Virus record (IMG/VR): IMGVR_UViG_3300031111_000010
Coordinates: 1 to 64,000 of that record
Reading direction: 5' to 3' (one strand)
Length of the DNA stretch: 64,000 bases
Origin: a virus
The position numbers and the translations under genes were made by a program. The notes below the pieces were generated by a model. The model saw nothing but the letters and a program-made list of their open reading frames with translations, ran no database searches and was not told the DNA's origin. Positions 23,354-31,236 of this stretch are shown here, piece by piece; the stretch's first letter is position 1; every line of letters begins with the position of its first letter.

Positions 23354-23740
23354 TTATAATAATTTTAAATCTCCTGTGATTAAATCGATTTCATCAGACC
23401 ACCAAGGACCAATAGCACAACAGGTATAAGTAGGTTCCTTAAATTCAGTCCTACCGGCATCCTTGATCAATGCACAAGGTATCTTTCTGAACTTGGCATG
23501 ATCATGTACAAAAATCAATACATCTTCATTAGGAACACCAACACATATCTTTACAAATGATTCTTCAAGCCATTGTTGAGCAGGATCATTCTTAGGAATA
23601 AAGATTCTATATTCCTTACTGCCTGAAGCATAGCAATTCAACAAAACAGCTAATGATGCATGAGCACCTTGAGCAACCATTTTACCTTTTCTCATATTAA
23701 GGTCTTTTCTCATTACGATAACTTGTTTAACTTCTCTCAT
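23354..23740 (-). CDS. Peptidyl-tRNA hydrolase, Pth2 family, 128 aa
   Basis: K-Q-V-I-V-M-R-K-D-L-N-M-R-K-G-K-M-V-A-Q-G-A-H-A-S (residues 4-28) is the Pth2 signature (K...R.DL.M.KGK..AQ..HA). The C-terminal D-A-G-R-T-E-F and C-A-I-G-P strands complete the fold. Pth2 releases peptides from stalled peptidyl-tRNA and is the archaeal/eukaryal type, sporadic in phages. ATG at 23740 follows AAAGG. Part of the tRNA-maintenance genes here. Confidence 0.9.
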   Translation of the reverse strand: MREVKQVIVMRKDLNMRKGKMVAQGAHASLAVLLNCYASGSKEYRIFIPKNDPAQQWLEESFVKICVGVPNEDVLIFVHDHAKFRKIPCALIKDAGRTEFKEPTYTCCAIGPWWSDEIDLITGDLKLL

Positions 23741-23904
23741 ATTTCGTTTACCTTTAACCATTCTTTATATGCATGTGTATACTTTCTTGGATTCAGTTGG
23801 GTATAAAATACAAGTGTATCTCTATCGATTTCATATCCATCAGCATTAATAATATCAGTTTTAACTGAATCTTCTCCCATATAATATATTTTAAATTCTC
23901 TCAT
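23737..23904 (-). CDS. Hypothetical protein, 55 aa
   Basis: Start M-R-E-F-K-I-Y-Y-M follows AAAAGGAAAT inside the tag codons of the upstream gene. Small beta protein. Overlaps the Pth2 gene by four bases. Confidence 0.6.
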   Translation of the reverse strand: MREFKIYYMGEDSVKTDIINADGYEIDRDTLVFYTQLNPRKYTHAYKEWLKVNEI

Positions 23905-24092
23905 ATTTCCATTTCCTTTTCTTCTATGAACTCTATTGCTTCCCAATAAAGATATTCCCTATCAATACAATGAAGTGTACCTGAGAAATAAACATCATTG
24001 GGTATGCCCTCATATTTCTCTCTATCGATACACCATCCTACTGAACATCCACCCCTTTGACCATGCTTACATGTACTACAACTTATTTCCAT
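23901..24092 (-). CDS. C-terminally tagged Cys-rich protein, 63 aa
   Basis: C-S-T-C-K-H, C-S-V-G-W-C and another Cys suggest a metal site. Ends A-I-E-F-I-E-E-K-E-M-E-I (tag). Confidence 0.65.
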   Translation of the reverse strand: MEISCSTCKHGQRGGCSVGWCIDREKYEGIPNDVYFSGTLHCIDREYLYWEAIEFIEEKEMEI

Positions 24093-24475
24093 TATAACAT
24101 CATTTCACTTTCAGATATAAAAGCCTTTGCTGGTTTGACATACATTCTTTTTGTAACAAACTTCTTTTTTTCGTATTCAGCTTCCCATTTAATATCAGCC
24201 AGTGTAATGTTATGTGGTATCTCTTTTACTATCCTATATATACCCCTGTCAATAATTTTTAAATAACCAGCACCTGTCAGATAGCTTCGATATGTATCTA
24301 CAGTTCTCTCTTTATAACCATTTCCAACACATTCCATCATTAAATTATATCTAAATATTATATTGTGATCAAATCTTTCATTGATATAATTTCGCATAAA
24401 ATCCAGAAGTGGTACTCTACCTCTTGGTCTATATCTTGGTAAATCTTCAGGCATCTCTATTCTAAATCCCGGCAT
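24092..24475 (-). CDS. C-terminally tagged protein, winged-helix-like, 127 aa
   Basis: K-E-R-T-V-D-T-Y-R-S-Y-L-T-G-A-G-Y-L-K-I-I-D-R-G-I-Y-R resembles a winged-helix (helix-wing) element, so DNA binding is possible. Ends A-K-A-F-I-S-E-S-E-M-M-L (tag). ATG at 24475 follows AAGG with 8-base spacing. Confidence 0.6.
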   Translation of the reverse strand: MPGFRIEMPEDLPRYRPRGRVPLLDFMRNYINERFDHNIIFRYNLMMECVGNGYKERTVDTYRSYLTGAGYLKIIDRGIYRIVKEIPHNITLADIKWEAEYEKKKFVTKRMYVKPAKAFISESEMML

Positions 24476-24644
24476 GTGTATCACCTTGTTGTACTTCTAA
24501 TAATCTTTCAAGTTCAGTTACTTGTCTGACCAAATCCTGAATCATCTTCTCTTTTTGTTCTACATTATATCGTAGTGACTCTATAAGAGAATCTTTATCT
24601 TCTTCTATTTCTTCTGGTTCATTTCCAAGTATATCATTGAACAT
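24462..24644 (-). CDS. Coiled-coil small protein, 60 aa
   Basis: Acidic N-terminus (G-N-E-P-E-E-I-E-E-D-K-D-S) and a heptad coiled coil to residue 52. AAAGGAAGATTTTT precedes the ATG, encoded within the tag of the upstream gene. Confidence 0.6.
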   Translation of the reverse strand: MFNDILGNEPEEIEEDKDSLIESLRYNVEQKEKMIQDLVRQVTELERLLEVQQGDTHAGI

Positions 24645-24909
24645 AAAAATCTTCCTTTGTTAAAAAATTGGCTTGTGGTCCTGTACATTCATATGGTAAT
24701 CTTTCTTCTGATAATACTTCTCCTTCCTGATTAAAGTATATAAGGTTATGCCATCTCATATGACCACTACCGCTTTTCTGTACGCCTTTCATCAAACCAC
24801 AATACCTACATACCTTTACTTCATCCACCATGATAATTTTGGTTCCTATCCTATGTTGTTTTCTGACTTTACATCGATCCTTCTTCTCTTTTTTCCAACT
24901 ATGTCTCAT
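24634..24909 (-). CDS. C-terminally tagged zinc-knuckle protein, 91 aa
   Basis: Basic N-terminus and C-R-Y-C-G-L near residue 34, with a downstream H-M-R-W-H. Ends A-N-F-L-T-K-E-D-F-Y-V-Q, a tag with a one-residue variation at the end. It overlaps the coiled-coil gene by 11 bases. Confidence 0.65.
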   Translation of the reverse strand: MRHSWKKEKKDRCKVRKQHRIGTKIIMVDEVKVCRYCGLMKGVQKSGSGHMRWHNLIYFNQEGEVLSEERLPYECTGPQANFLTKEDFYVQ

Positions 24910-25175
24910 ATCAAATACATTCCTATCACACCACTAATATATACCATAAAATATGCAAAGAAAACATACATAGAAACTTTATCTTTTATATTAACCAAAA
25001 AAAGCAATGGAAGACAATATAAAATTCTCATCAGCATTGCTTTATTTAATGTCCATCCAAAATAATTCATACACCACAAAATAAAACTATTACTTTCTTC
25101 TCCAATAAAAATCGTGAAGACTGAATCTAATATAATTAATAAAAACAATGCTATTGTCCATTTTCTAATTCTCAC
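24906..25175 (-). CDS. Multi-span membrane protein, 89 aa
   Basis: Three hydrophobic helices. L-D-S-V-F-T in the first helix recalls small DUF5658-type membrane proteins, but this is not certain. Overlaps both neighbours by four bases. Confidence 0.6.
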   Translation of the reverse strand: MRIRKWTIALFLLIILDSVFTIFIGEESNSFILWCMNYFGWTLNKAMLMRILYCLPLLFLVNIKDKVSMYVFFAYFMVYISGVIGMYLI

Positions 25176-25555
25176 AGTTTCATATCACTTTCTTCTATAA
25201 ATTCTTTATCTTCTTTATCTAACCTGAAAGGGAATTTTAAAGGTTTCCATTCGTTTCTCATTTTCGTTGATTGATATTCTATTACTAATTTTTCCAGTTC
25301 CCTTCTTTTCCATTCTATATTATAATCATTTAATGCAGGTTCAACACAATATTGAAGTTCTCTTACTATGATATCAAATGCTCTTTGAGATATCCTTCTG
25401 CCTCTAAACATCTGTATGACACGTTCAATCAATCTATCTTCAGTTCGATGTACTTCCCTTTGATATAATTCTCTTTCTCTTTCTCTCTCCAATCTTTCAT
25501 ACTGTCCATTGAGAATTCTTCTTTGAACTTCATTCCAATCATTATTAGGTGCCAT
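25172..25555 (-). CDS. C-terminally tagged Arg/Glu-rich protein, 127 aa
   Basis: Highly charged helical protein (Y-E-R-L-E-R-E-R-E-R-E-L-Y) ending D-K-E-F-I-E-E-S-D-M-K-L (tag). Unknown. The start abuts the upstream stop. Confidence 0.65.
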   Translation of the reverse strand: MAPNNDWNEVQRRILNGQYERLERERERELYQREVHRTEDRLIERVIQMFRGRRISQRAFDIIVRELQYCVEPALNDYNIEWKRRELEKLVIEYQSTKMRNEWKPLKFPFRLDKEDKEFIEESDMKL

Positions 25556-26268
25556 TATATCTCATCCATTGAAAAGATAATTGAATTGCTTTTCAGTTCC
25601 ATTATCTCTTTTCTTAATGATCTTACTTTATTTTCCAACTTACCAATCATGTTATTTCTCTTTAATACCCTATCCTTATAATCTGAAATTATTTCTTCTT
25701 TTCTTTCAAGCGAATCATATAAATTCTCTAATTCCATTTTTACATCACATTCATCACAATCAACACGATTACTGAAATGACCAGTTTCAATAAAATCATC
25801 CATCATACGTTGCATCATAAAAGCACTATTACCAGCTACTTCAAATAGTCTGTTCAGGAACATAATCATAGAATCTTTATTCACATGATCTTTCCAACCT
25901 CTGATTTGTGTATGCATATCATCCTTTGTTTCGAAAACCGCTTTTGTTTCTTCTTGGATTTGTGCTTGAACTCTGGCATGTAATTCTTCTCTTACATCCC
26001 AAACAGAAGACTCTTGAGAATCTTCTGTTTCTCTTTCCATCATTATTCTTCTTATTAATTCACTACGGTTCTGTCTTTCCGTAGTATTACTTTCTGCTGC
26101 TCTACGTTCTAGATTAGCTGCCATTTCCATGACTTCAAAAGGTCTTAATGATTTACTAAAATTATTAAGTTTTATCCATCCATTATTAGAACGAATATTA
26201 GGAAAACGCCCATGAAGATTATGATAAGCTGTTGTATAACGTCTTATTGCTGACACAGTTTCATTCAT
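25555..26268 (-). CDS. Coiled-coil protein, 237 aa
   Basis: N-terminal helical domain and long C-terminal coiled coil (residues 175-230). C-D-E-C near residue 172 may bind metal. Ends N-S-I-I-F-S-M-D-E-I, perhaps a decayed tag. AAGGTAGAATAAA ribosome site. No family recognised. Confidence 0.6.
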   Translation of the reverse strand: MNETVSAIRRYTTAYHNLHGRFPNIRSNNGWIKLNNFSKSLRPFEVMEMAANLERRAAESNTTERQNRSELIRRIMMERETEDSQESSVWDVREELHARVQAQIQEETKAVFETKDDMHTQIRGWKDHVNKDSMIMFLNRLFEVAGNSAFMMQRMMDDFIETGHFSNRVDCDECDVKMELENLYDSLERKEEIISDYKDRVLKRNNMIGKLENKVRSLRKEIMELKSNSIIFSMDEI

Positions 26269-26333
26269 TTTATTCTACCTTTATATTTTCTTGAAATTCT
26301 CCATCCTCTACTGCCAGTTCCATACGATTGTTC

Positions 26334-26681
26334 TCATATTTCACCTATATCATCAAATAAATTTTCTTCTTCTTTTTCTGGTGGTAAATCAATCCAACTA
26401 CCATCATCTGTATTCCAACCATCACTACCTGCATTCCAAGAATCACCTGTATCCCAAAGGGTATCTTTATTTTCAGCAACCATATATAATGATTTCAATT
26501 CATTATCCCATTCATACATATTTCCAGTTTTTATAAAGATTTCTTCCAATAGCTCATTAGAATAATAGCTACTTGGAAAATTCTCTGATTCTGTTACTCT
26601 AATCCATACCCCTCTTTTCTCTAATTCTCTATCAGGAAATACACTTTTGTATAGCTTCATTACAGATTCTATTTTATTCAT
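26334..26681 (-). CDS. Hypothetical acidic protein, 115 aa
   Basis: Second half is Asp/Trp/Gly-rich (D-T-G-D-S-W-N-A-G-S-D-G-W-N) and the end is acidic (E-N-L-F-D-D-I-G-E-I). ATGA overlap with the DUF4326 gene. Unknown. Confidence 0.6.
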   Translation of the reverse strand: MNKIESVMKLYKSVFPDRELEKRGVWIRVTESENFPSSYYSNELLEEIFIKTGNMYEWDNELKSLYMVAENKDTLWDTGDSWNAGSDGWNTDDGSWIDLPPEKEEENLFDDIGEI

Positions 26682-27055
26682 AATCCATATACTCCTATCT
26701 TAGCTTCACCATGACCACAAGTAGGACATTTTTCTTCGACCAACCAATAGTTAACATGGAATTTGTTAAGTAATACTTGTTTGATTATATCGGCATGGCA
26801 GGGTTTAGGTGAGCAGTAGCAAATGAGATTACACTTACCATGTTCAATTAGATATGCTTCGATAATCTGCAATGCTGAGATTATTGGTCTATCACGCTTT
26901 TGGATAGCGTTCTTAAGCATTGCTCCATATCGTTGAAGTACGATAGGTCTTAATTCTTCATCTGTTAACTTAAACGGATTGGCTAACGGTGAAGGTCTAC
27001 CTACATAAAATCCATCTCCTGTCCAATTTTTTTTGTTGCGTACAGTGATTTCCAT
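26678..27055 (-). CDS. DUF4326 family protein, 125 aa
   Basis: V-G-R-P-S-P-L-A-N-P-F near residue 18 and C-Y-C-S-P-K-P-C-H-A-D-I-I near residue 80 are the conserved pieces of DUF4326, a small family frequent in phages and mobile elements with unknown chemistry. A C-terminal C-P-T-C-G zinc knuckle is added. GGAGAAGAA ribosome site. Confidence 0.8.
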   Translation of the reverse strand: MEITVRNKKNWTGDGFYVGRPSPLANPFKLTDEELRPIVLQRYGAMLKNAIQKRDRPIISALQIIEAYLIEHGKCNLICYCSPKPCHADIIKQVLLNKFHVNYWLVEEKCPTCGHGEAKIGVYGL

Positions 27056-27067
27056 TTCTTCTCCATA

Positions 27068-27376
27068 TCATAACCTCATTTCTCCATCGGTTAAGAATTT
27101 TTCTATTATTTTTTCATATACATGCAAAACATATCTTGGACTACATATCACAGTTTTGATGAATTGTAAATGATTATCATCAAAAACACTACCAGTATGC
27201 ATTGTATAGAATTCTCTTACTTCTGTATTATCTCTGTTTCTTTTATCTATCTCAAACCAGATATTTAAATCTCTATTAATCATAGCGATATTTAATACTT
27301 TTGATTTTACAGGAACAAGTAATCTTGTTGATGTTTCATGTCCATATTGTAATGAATATTTCCATATTATCTTCAT
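27068..27376 (-). CDS. C-terminally tagged protein, 102 aa
   Basis: Beta-rich body ending I-E-K-F-L-T-D-G-E-M-R-L (tag). The next gene starts 13 bases later with its own GGAGAAG, so here the tag is not used as an overlapping start. First protein gene downstream of the tRNA pair. Confidence 0.65.
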   Translation of the reverse strand: MKIIWKYSLQYGHETSTRLLVPVKSKVLNIAMINRDLNIWFEIDKRNRDNTEVREFYTMHTGSVFDDNHLQFIKTVICSPRYVLHVYEKIIEKFLTDGEMRL

Positions 27377-27399
27377 AACATATTTATTTCCTTATAAAA

Positions 27400-27489
27400 T
27401 GGAGGAAAGGACAGGATTCGAACCTGCATTAGTGTTACCTAAATAGAGTTTTCAAGACTCATCGACTATTCCCCACTGTCAACCTTTCC
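27400..27489 (-). tRNA. tRNA-Ser (anticodon UGA)
   Basis: Acceptor stem GGAAAGG/CCTTTCC, anticodon loop CTTGAAA identical to the E. coli tRNA-Ser(UGA) loop, long variable arm with TTAG/CTAA stem as in class II tRNAs, T-loop GGTTCGAATCC, and an encoded CCA. The discriminator is U, where serine tRNAs normally have G. Reads UCA (and other UCN by wobble). Confidence 0.92.
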
Positions 27490-27537
27490 TTATATGTCAC
27501 CGATTTGTTTAGTATTCATCTTCTTACCTTTTAATAC

Positions 27538-27624
27538 CGGAGAGTACTGGATTTGAACCAGTGCGAGTGTTACCCCGACCTAGGATTAGCAATCCTGTGC
27601 ATTACCATACTCTGCCAACTCTCC
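27538..27624 (-). tRNA. tRNA-Ser (anticodon GCU)
   Basis: Acceptor stem GGAGAGT/ACTCTCC, loop TTGCTAA with anticodon GCU, long variable arm (CGGG/CTCG), T-loop GGTTCAAATCC and discriminator G; CCA is not encoded. Reads AGC and AGU. It lies 48 bases upstream of the other serine tRNA. Confidence 0.92.
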
Positions 27625-27651
27625 CGGCACCTTTCTACTTGATCAGAATTG

Positions 27652-27864
27652 TCATGTTACAACATCATCCTTTCCATCAGGAATTTTAATTTTACTTATA
27701 TATACTTCCATACCACAAGCATCACAATGAAGTACATGTCTATGAGTAGTCCATACTTCATCAAATAAATGAATACCCTGTATGCAATTAGAGAACTTCC
27801 ATGCTTCAAGGATTATACCGTATTCTTTCTCACTCAATCCTTCATCTAATTTAGGATGAGTCAT
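27652..27864 (-). CDS. Hypothetical Cys-knuckle protein, 70 aa
   Basis: H-C-D-A-C-G near residue 50 is a zinc-type knuckle. Start uncertain: ATG at 27864 overlaps the VWA gene's stop; a GTG at 27906 is possible. Neither has a strong ribosome site. Confidence 0.55.
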   Translation of the reverse strand: MTHPKLDEGLSEKEYGIILEAWKFSNCIQGIHLFDEVWTTHRHVLHCDACGMEVYISKIKIPDGKDDVVT

Positions 27865-27874
27865 GCCGATATAT

Positions 27875-28537
27875 TTATTTATTATCGTTGTCACCAGAAT
27901 CACCACCTTGACTATACCAATTCATTACTTGTGTTTTTCCAGCTTTCCTTGTTCCCATATAATTCTTCAGTCCATCAGTAGTTACACTATATGCATATTT
28001 GGTTTTATCTTTGTCATGACTCATCACATTATCAAATGAAAATCCCATATTGACAGCTACTTCCTTATCGATGTTCTCACCCAAAAATACAAATGTCCAC
28101 TTTCCTGTAGCTTCCAGTTCTTTAATCAGATTTTTTATTCTCTGTCTGCCTTCTTCACCAGCATAATCGCTTGAAGTATTCTCTTGACCATCTGTTTGAA
28201 TGATCACCAATGCTGCCTTATCTATTCTCTTTTCAGCATCCATCTTCAATCTAATATTATTTATACAATTCCCAATGGCATCATACAAGGCAGTCATACC
28301 ACCTGTCCACCAATGATTCATTTGTTTTACTTCCGATATTGGCATGTTCTCCACGTTACAATGAATTTGATCATCAAACTCAATGATGGTCACTATATTA
28401 TCCATTGTTTCATCATCTTCTTTAAGTAGGGTTGCTCGTTGTTCATTGAAATTTGATATAGCAAGATCAACATTACTACCCATTGAACCTGAATGATCTT
28501 GAACAAAACCAATATATGTTACTGCATTTGCTTTCAT
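27875..28537 (-). CDS. von Willebrand factor A (VWA) domain protein, 220 aa
   Basis: The MIDAS metal site is complete: D-H-S-G-S near residue 14, T-G-G-M-T-A-L-Y-D near 79 and I-I-Q-T-D-G near 113. The VWA domain spans almost the whole protein. Cytoplasmic (no signal). VWA proteins bind partners, often MoxR-type AAA ATPases, but none is seen here. Ends in a Gly/Asp-rich tail. Overlaps the upstream membrane gene by four bases. Confidence 0.85.
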   Translation of the reverse strand: MKANAVTYIGFVQDHSGSMGSNVDLAISNFNEQRATLLKEDDETMDNIVTIIEFDDQIHCNVENMPISEVKQMNHWWTGGMTALYDAIGNCINNIRLKMDAEKRIDKAALVIIQTDGQENTSSDYAGEEGRQRIKNLIKELEATGKWTFVFLGENIDKEVAVNMGFSFDNVMSHDKDKTKYAYSVTTDGLKNYMGTRKAGKTQVMNWYSQGGDSGDNDNK

Positions 28538-28680
28538 AAATTAATTACCCCCATTTTTTGTAAAATTCCTACAATTAGTGATAGTATACCTACTATAATT
28601 ACAAAAATAATAAGCCAAGCAAATCCACCTATTGCTAATTTTGCAGTTAAACTTATTGCACTTAATAGCCATTCAATCAT
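28534..28680 (-). CDS. Small two-span membrane protein, 48 aa
   Basis: Two hydrophobic segments (residues 5-15 and 20-41). AGGAGAAGAT ribosome site and ATGA overlap with the VWA gene, suggesting coupled expression. Confidence 0.6.
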   Translation of the reverse strand: MIEWLLSAISLTAKLAIGGFAWLIIFVIIVGILSLIVGILQKMGVINL

Positions 28681-28689
28681 ATCTTCTCC

Positions 28690-28929
28690 TTAATATGCCC
28701 AATCAGGATCAGGCATGTAAACTTTTTTCTTCGGTTTCTTGCGTTGAGCTTTATTCTCTTTTGGAAGAAAAAGATCATCTATTTCTTTTTGAGCTTCAAG
28801 ATATCGTTTTGATGTTCTTGGTCTGATATCATGATTCTTCTCATATTCCAAAGCAAAATCCCTTTGCTTCCATAACCTTGCAAGTGTTTCTGATACACCA
28901 TTTAAAATATCCGATTCTTGTCTACTCAT
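28690..28929 (-). CDS. Hypothetical basic protein, 79 aa
   Basis: Start M-S-R-Q-E-S-D-I overlaps the upstream stop by eight bases. Helical; basic C-terminal stretch (A-Q-R-K-K-P-K-K-K-V). Unknown. Confidence 0.6.
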   Translation of the reverse strand: MSRQESDILNGVSETLARLWKQRDFALEYEKNHDIRPRTSKRYLEAQKEIDDLFLPKENKAQRKKPKKKVYMPDPDWAY

Positions 28930-29446
28930 CAAATTCAATCTCCAATGTATAGTTAATATAATCAACGATTTCTTCAGGATCATTACTTTCAATCTTCTCA
29001 ATCCATACAGGAAAATCTTTATCCTGATAGTATCGTTTACATCGTTGGAGGAATTTTTTCAATGGTCCGATAATAGAAGGTGGCACTTCCACAACTGTCT
29101 TGGTATCAGGATTAATGAAACCAATCAAATCTTCTTCTTCTATTTCATTCTCAGTCCATGAATTCTGAACAAAGTAACCAGTGAACTCAGACCATTTTTC
29201 TGCTCTTTGTTTTGCAAGATCAAGACCGAATCCCGGTTCATGTTGACCATTTACATAATCAAATTCATCCAGCTTGTTACACATAGAAAAACCAATCATA
29301 ACAGCATCGGGATTTTCAGGATTGATACCACAATACAGAACACCTTTTTTCTGCCGACCTACACCATTACCTTTTACGATGATCTTTCCATCATCATCAC
29401 GTTTCGGTTTCCTACCACTTTTTCTAATGTATTCAATAATTTCCAT
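28922..29446 (-). CDS. Hypothetical protein, 174 aa
   Basis: ATG at 29446 follows AAAGGAGATTCGT. Contains G-V-L-Y-C-G-I-N-P-E-N-P-D-A-V-M-I-G-F and a second half rich in D/E. No family recognised. First gene under the promoter at 29472-29500. Confidence 0.65.
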   Translation of the reverse strand: MEIIEYIRKSGRKPKRDDDGKIIVKGNGVGRQKKGVLYCGINPENPDAVMIGFSMCNKLDEFDYVNGQHEPGFGLDLAKQRAEKWSEFTGYFVQNSWTENEIEEEDLIGFINPDTKTVVEVPPSIIGPLKKFLQRCKRYYQDKDFPVWIEKIESNDPEEIVDYINYTLEIEFDE

Positions 29447-29471
29447 ACGAATCTCCTTTCGATTTTCTGAC

Positions 29472-29500
29472 ACCCTATCAGAATATAAGATAGATGTCAA
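29472..29500 (-). promoter_or_regulatory. Sigma70-type promoter
   Basis: TTGACA (29500-29495), 17-bp spacer, TAGGGT (29477-29472), 26 bases upstream of the 174-aa gene. The -10 is weak. Confidence 0.65.
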
Positions 29501-29509
29501 GACATTTTT

Positions 29510-29749
29510 TTATAACTTCCTTTTACAACATGGGCATTTATCAGTTTCAGTAGTAATCTTTTTAACACCAGCACCAAGATTGTAAACTTTAAAAGGGATG
29601 TTTTCTTCTGATAATCGTATAATCATATACTGAGCCGCTTTATTAAATGATGTTGTATGTGAGATTACAGTAAGTTCAGGAGTTACATGATCATACATTT
29701 TAATCTCATCATTTAATTTATTCATCCATTTTTTACTTACAACCTTCAT
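29510..29749 (-). CDS. Hypothetical protein, 79 aa
   Basis: Ends C-P-C-C-K-R-K-L, a Cys cluster. N-terminal K-V-V-S-K-K-W-M. GGAAGGTAAT ribosome site. No family recognised. Confidence 0.6.
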   Translation of the reverse strand: MKVVSKKWMNKLNDEIKMYDHVTPELTVISHTTSFNKAAQYMIIRLSEENIPFKVYNLGAGVKKITTETDKCPCCKRKL

Positions 29750-29763
29750 ATTACCTTCCTTTC

Positions 29764-30612
29764 TTAATAATCACTTGTAATCGTTAAATGAAAAGGCATG
29801 TCAGTCAGTTTCCTACGGGTCCATAGATAAGTATCCACATCACCAATATGCCATCCTAATTCTTCTCTCATCTTCTCACATACTCTAATTGTTGCTGCTC
29901 TAATCTGGATTTCCTCAAGCGAATTTTTGGGTATCAGTTTCCCTTCATATATATCTTCTTCTAATGAAGGTGAATATTGAAGGCACCCAAAATGCCTGAG
30001 AATTTTTGGTACTTGATAATCTGCTGGTACAGGTAATACTATATCTTTATACCATTCAAACTTACGGTAAATCTGAATAAAGAATAACGATGCTCTTTTT
30101 AAAAAGATATCAGATGCAAATCCTTGAAAGTATCTACACATCATATCAATATCAGCATTTTTATTAACTACTTCTCTGGCAAAGTTCTCACCCTTTTGAT
30201 CTTCCAGTAATTCCAATAGATGTCTTTTTCGTTCTTCAAGCATGGGAAATCTATTAACTGAAAGCAATTCAATCAAAGTATATATAACCTTAGAAAATCT
30301 TGTATCATAAGACTTGGATAGTTTAAATGCATACTCAAGGCATTCATACATTGCTGTAGAGGATACATTGTTAGGTCTGATATCAGATACACCATACCAG
30401 TAACAATAGTTGATTGAGCTTGCTACCAGTTCCTTTAATACTTCATTATATATACCTATCTGATACTTCTCATTATCATCAAAGAATTTCGGTGGTCCAT
30501 CTTTTCTCATTCTCTCAATTACTCTATCTACAGTAGACCAAGCTATTTTTACATATTCAGGTTTTGTAGCTAACGCCTGATCTGCAACTTCAAATACATT
30601 TTTTATAATCAT
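29764..30612 (-). CDS. Queuosine-salvage (Qng1/DUF2419) family protein, 282 aa
   Basis: Strong motif agreement with the queuosine 5'-phosphate N-glycosylase family: P-M-L-E-E-R-K-R-H-L, F-L-K-R-A, A-D-Y-Q-V-P-K-I-L-R-H-F-G-C-L-Q-Y-S, E-I-Q-I-R-A-A and M-P-F-H-L-T. Family members release the base queuine from Q nucleotides for reuse in tRNA. Length is close to the family's usual 300-340. Lies between tRNA-repair genes, so it probably serves tRNA wobble modification. A DNA-modification role is less likely without other deazaguanine genes here. Confidence 0.82.
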   Translation of the reverse strand: MIIKNVFEVADQALATKPEYVKIAWSTVDRVIERMRKDGPPKFFDDNEKYQIGIYNEVLKELVASSINYCYWYGVSDIRPNNVSSTAMYECLEYAFKLSKSYDTRFSKVIYTLIELLSVNRFPMLEERKRHLLELLEDQKGENFAREVVNKNADIDMMCRYFQGFASDIFLKRASLFFIQIYRKFEWYKDIVLPVPADYQVPKILRHFGCLQYSPSLEEDIYEGKLIPKNSLEEIQIRAATIRVCEKMREELGWHIGDVDTYLWTRRKLTDMPFHLTITSDY

Positions 30613-30624
30613 ATATTCTCCTTT

Positions 30625-30855
30625 CTATATTACCTTTCCATTGATTTCTTTTATAGGTCTTAAATGTCTTTTGGAAGATGTTACGCATATAGGATCAGGT
30701 GTTATCCATTTCAATCCACATGGACAAGTATAAACACACGCTTGATTCTGTATTAACATAGAATCACATTGTGGACAAAAATAAGCTACTGTATCTAATG
30801 CATGTTCATCTTCTTCTTGGGTTGTATCTGTTACATTTATTACATCATTTATCAT
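30625..30855 (-). CDS. Zinc-ribbon protein, 76 aa
   Basis: C-P-Q-C-D near residue 27 and C-P-C-G near 45 form a zinc ribbon; acidic N-terminus. ATGA overlap with the SLOG gene upstream. Unknown partner. Confidence 0.65.
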   Translation of the reverse strand: MINDVINVTDTTQEEDEHALDTVAYFCPQCDSMLIQNQACVYTCPCGLKWITPDPICVTSSKRHLRPIKEINGKVI

Positions 30856-31235
30856 ACTATTATAATTTCTCCTTCTGGATAAAATTTTCTGAACTTTTTG
30901 AGTGTGTCTTCGCTACCACCAAATTCTCTTTGGAGAACTTCTTTTAATGGTTCATGTGGTCTGACAAGACAAGCTATGATAATATCAGAAGTCTTAGCCA
31001 CTGATGTATTCCTTGCAAAGAATTCTTTTCTGGTTTTTTTCTTAGGTGGAAATAAAAGAATGGGAATGCCATAACCGAAAGCTATCTTTTCAGCAAAGGC
31101 ATCCCCACCTTGTGGACATCCACCACTGACTATCCAATCACCTTCTTGATAGATTTCAAAGAAGGCATCATGTACAAGTTGATAGTCAGTTCTGATATTT
31201 CGTTTTCTTGTTCCAATAATTCCTATTTTTTTCAT
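30852..31235 (-). CDS. SLOG/DUF2493-type Rossmann protein, 127 aa
   Basis: G-I-I-G-T-R at residues 4-9, then V-S-G-G-C-P-Q-G-G-D-A-F-A near 37-49, is the signature of the YspA/DprA-like SLOG fold that binds nucleotides or nucleotide signals. Members include LOG and TIR-partner proteins. Single domain; ligand unknown. One base separates it from RtcB, so they are co-expressed. Confidence 0.8.
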   Translation of the reverse strand: MKKIGIIGTRKRNIRTDYQLVHDAFFEIYQEGDWIVSGGCPQGGDAFAEKIAFGYGIPILLFPPKKKTRKEFFARNTSVAKTSDIIIACLVRPHEPLKEVLQREFGGSEDTLKKFRKFYPEGEIIIV

Positions 31236-31236
31236 A

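Noticed and set aside
26269-26333. 17-codon frame starting M-E-L-A-V-E-D
   Set aside because: Too short and without a distinct ribosome site to support.
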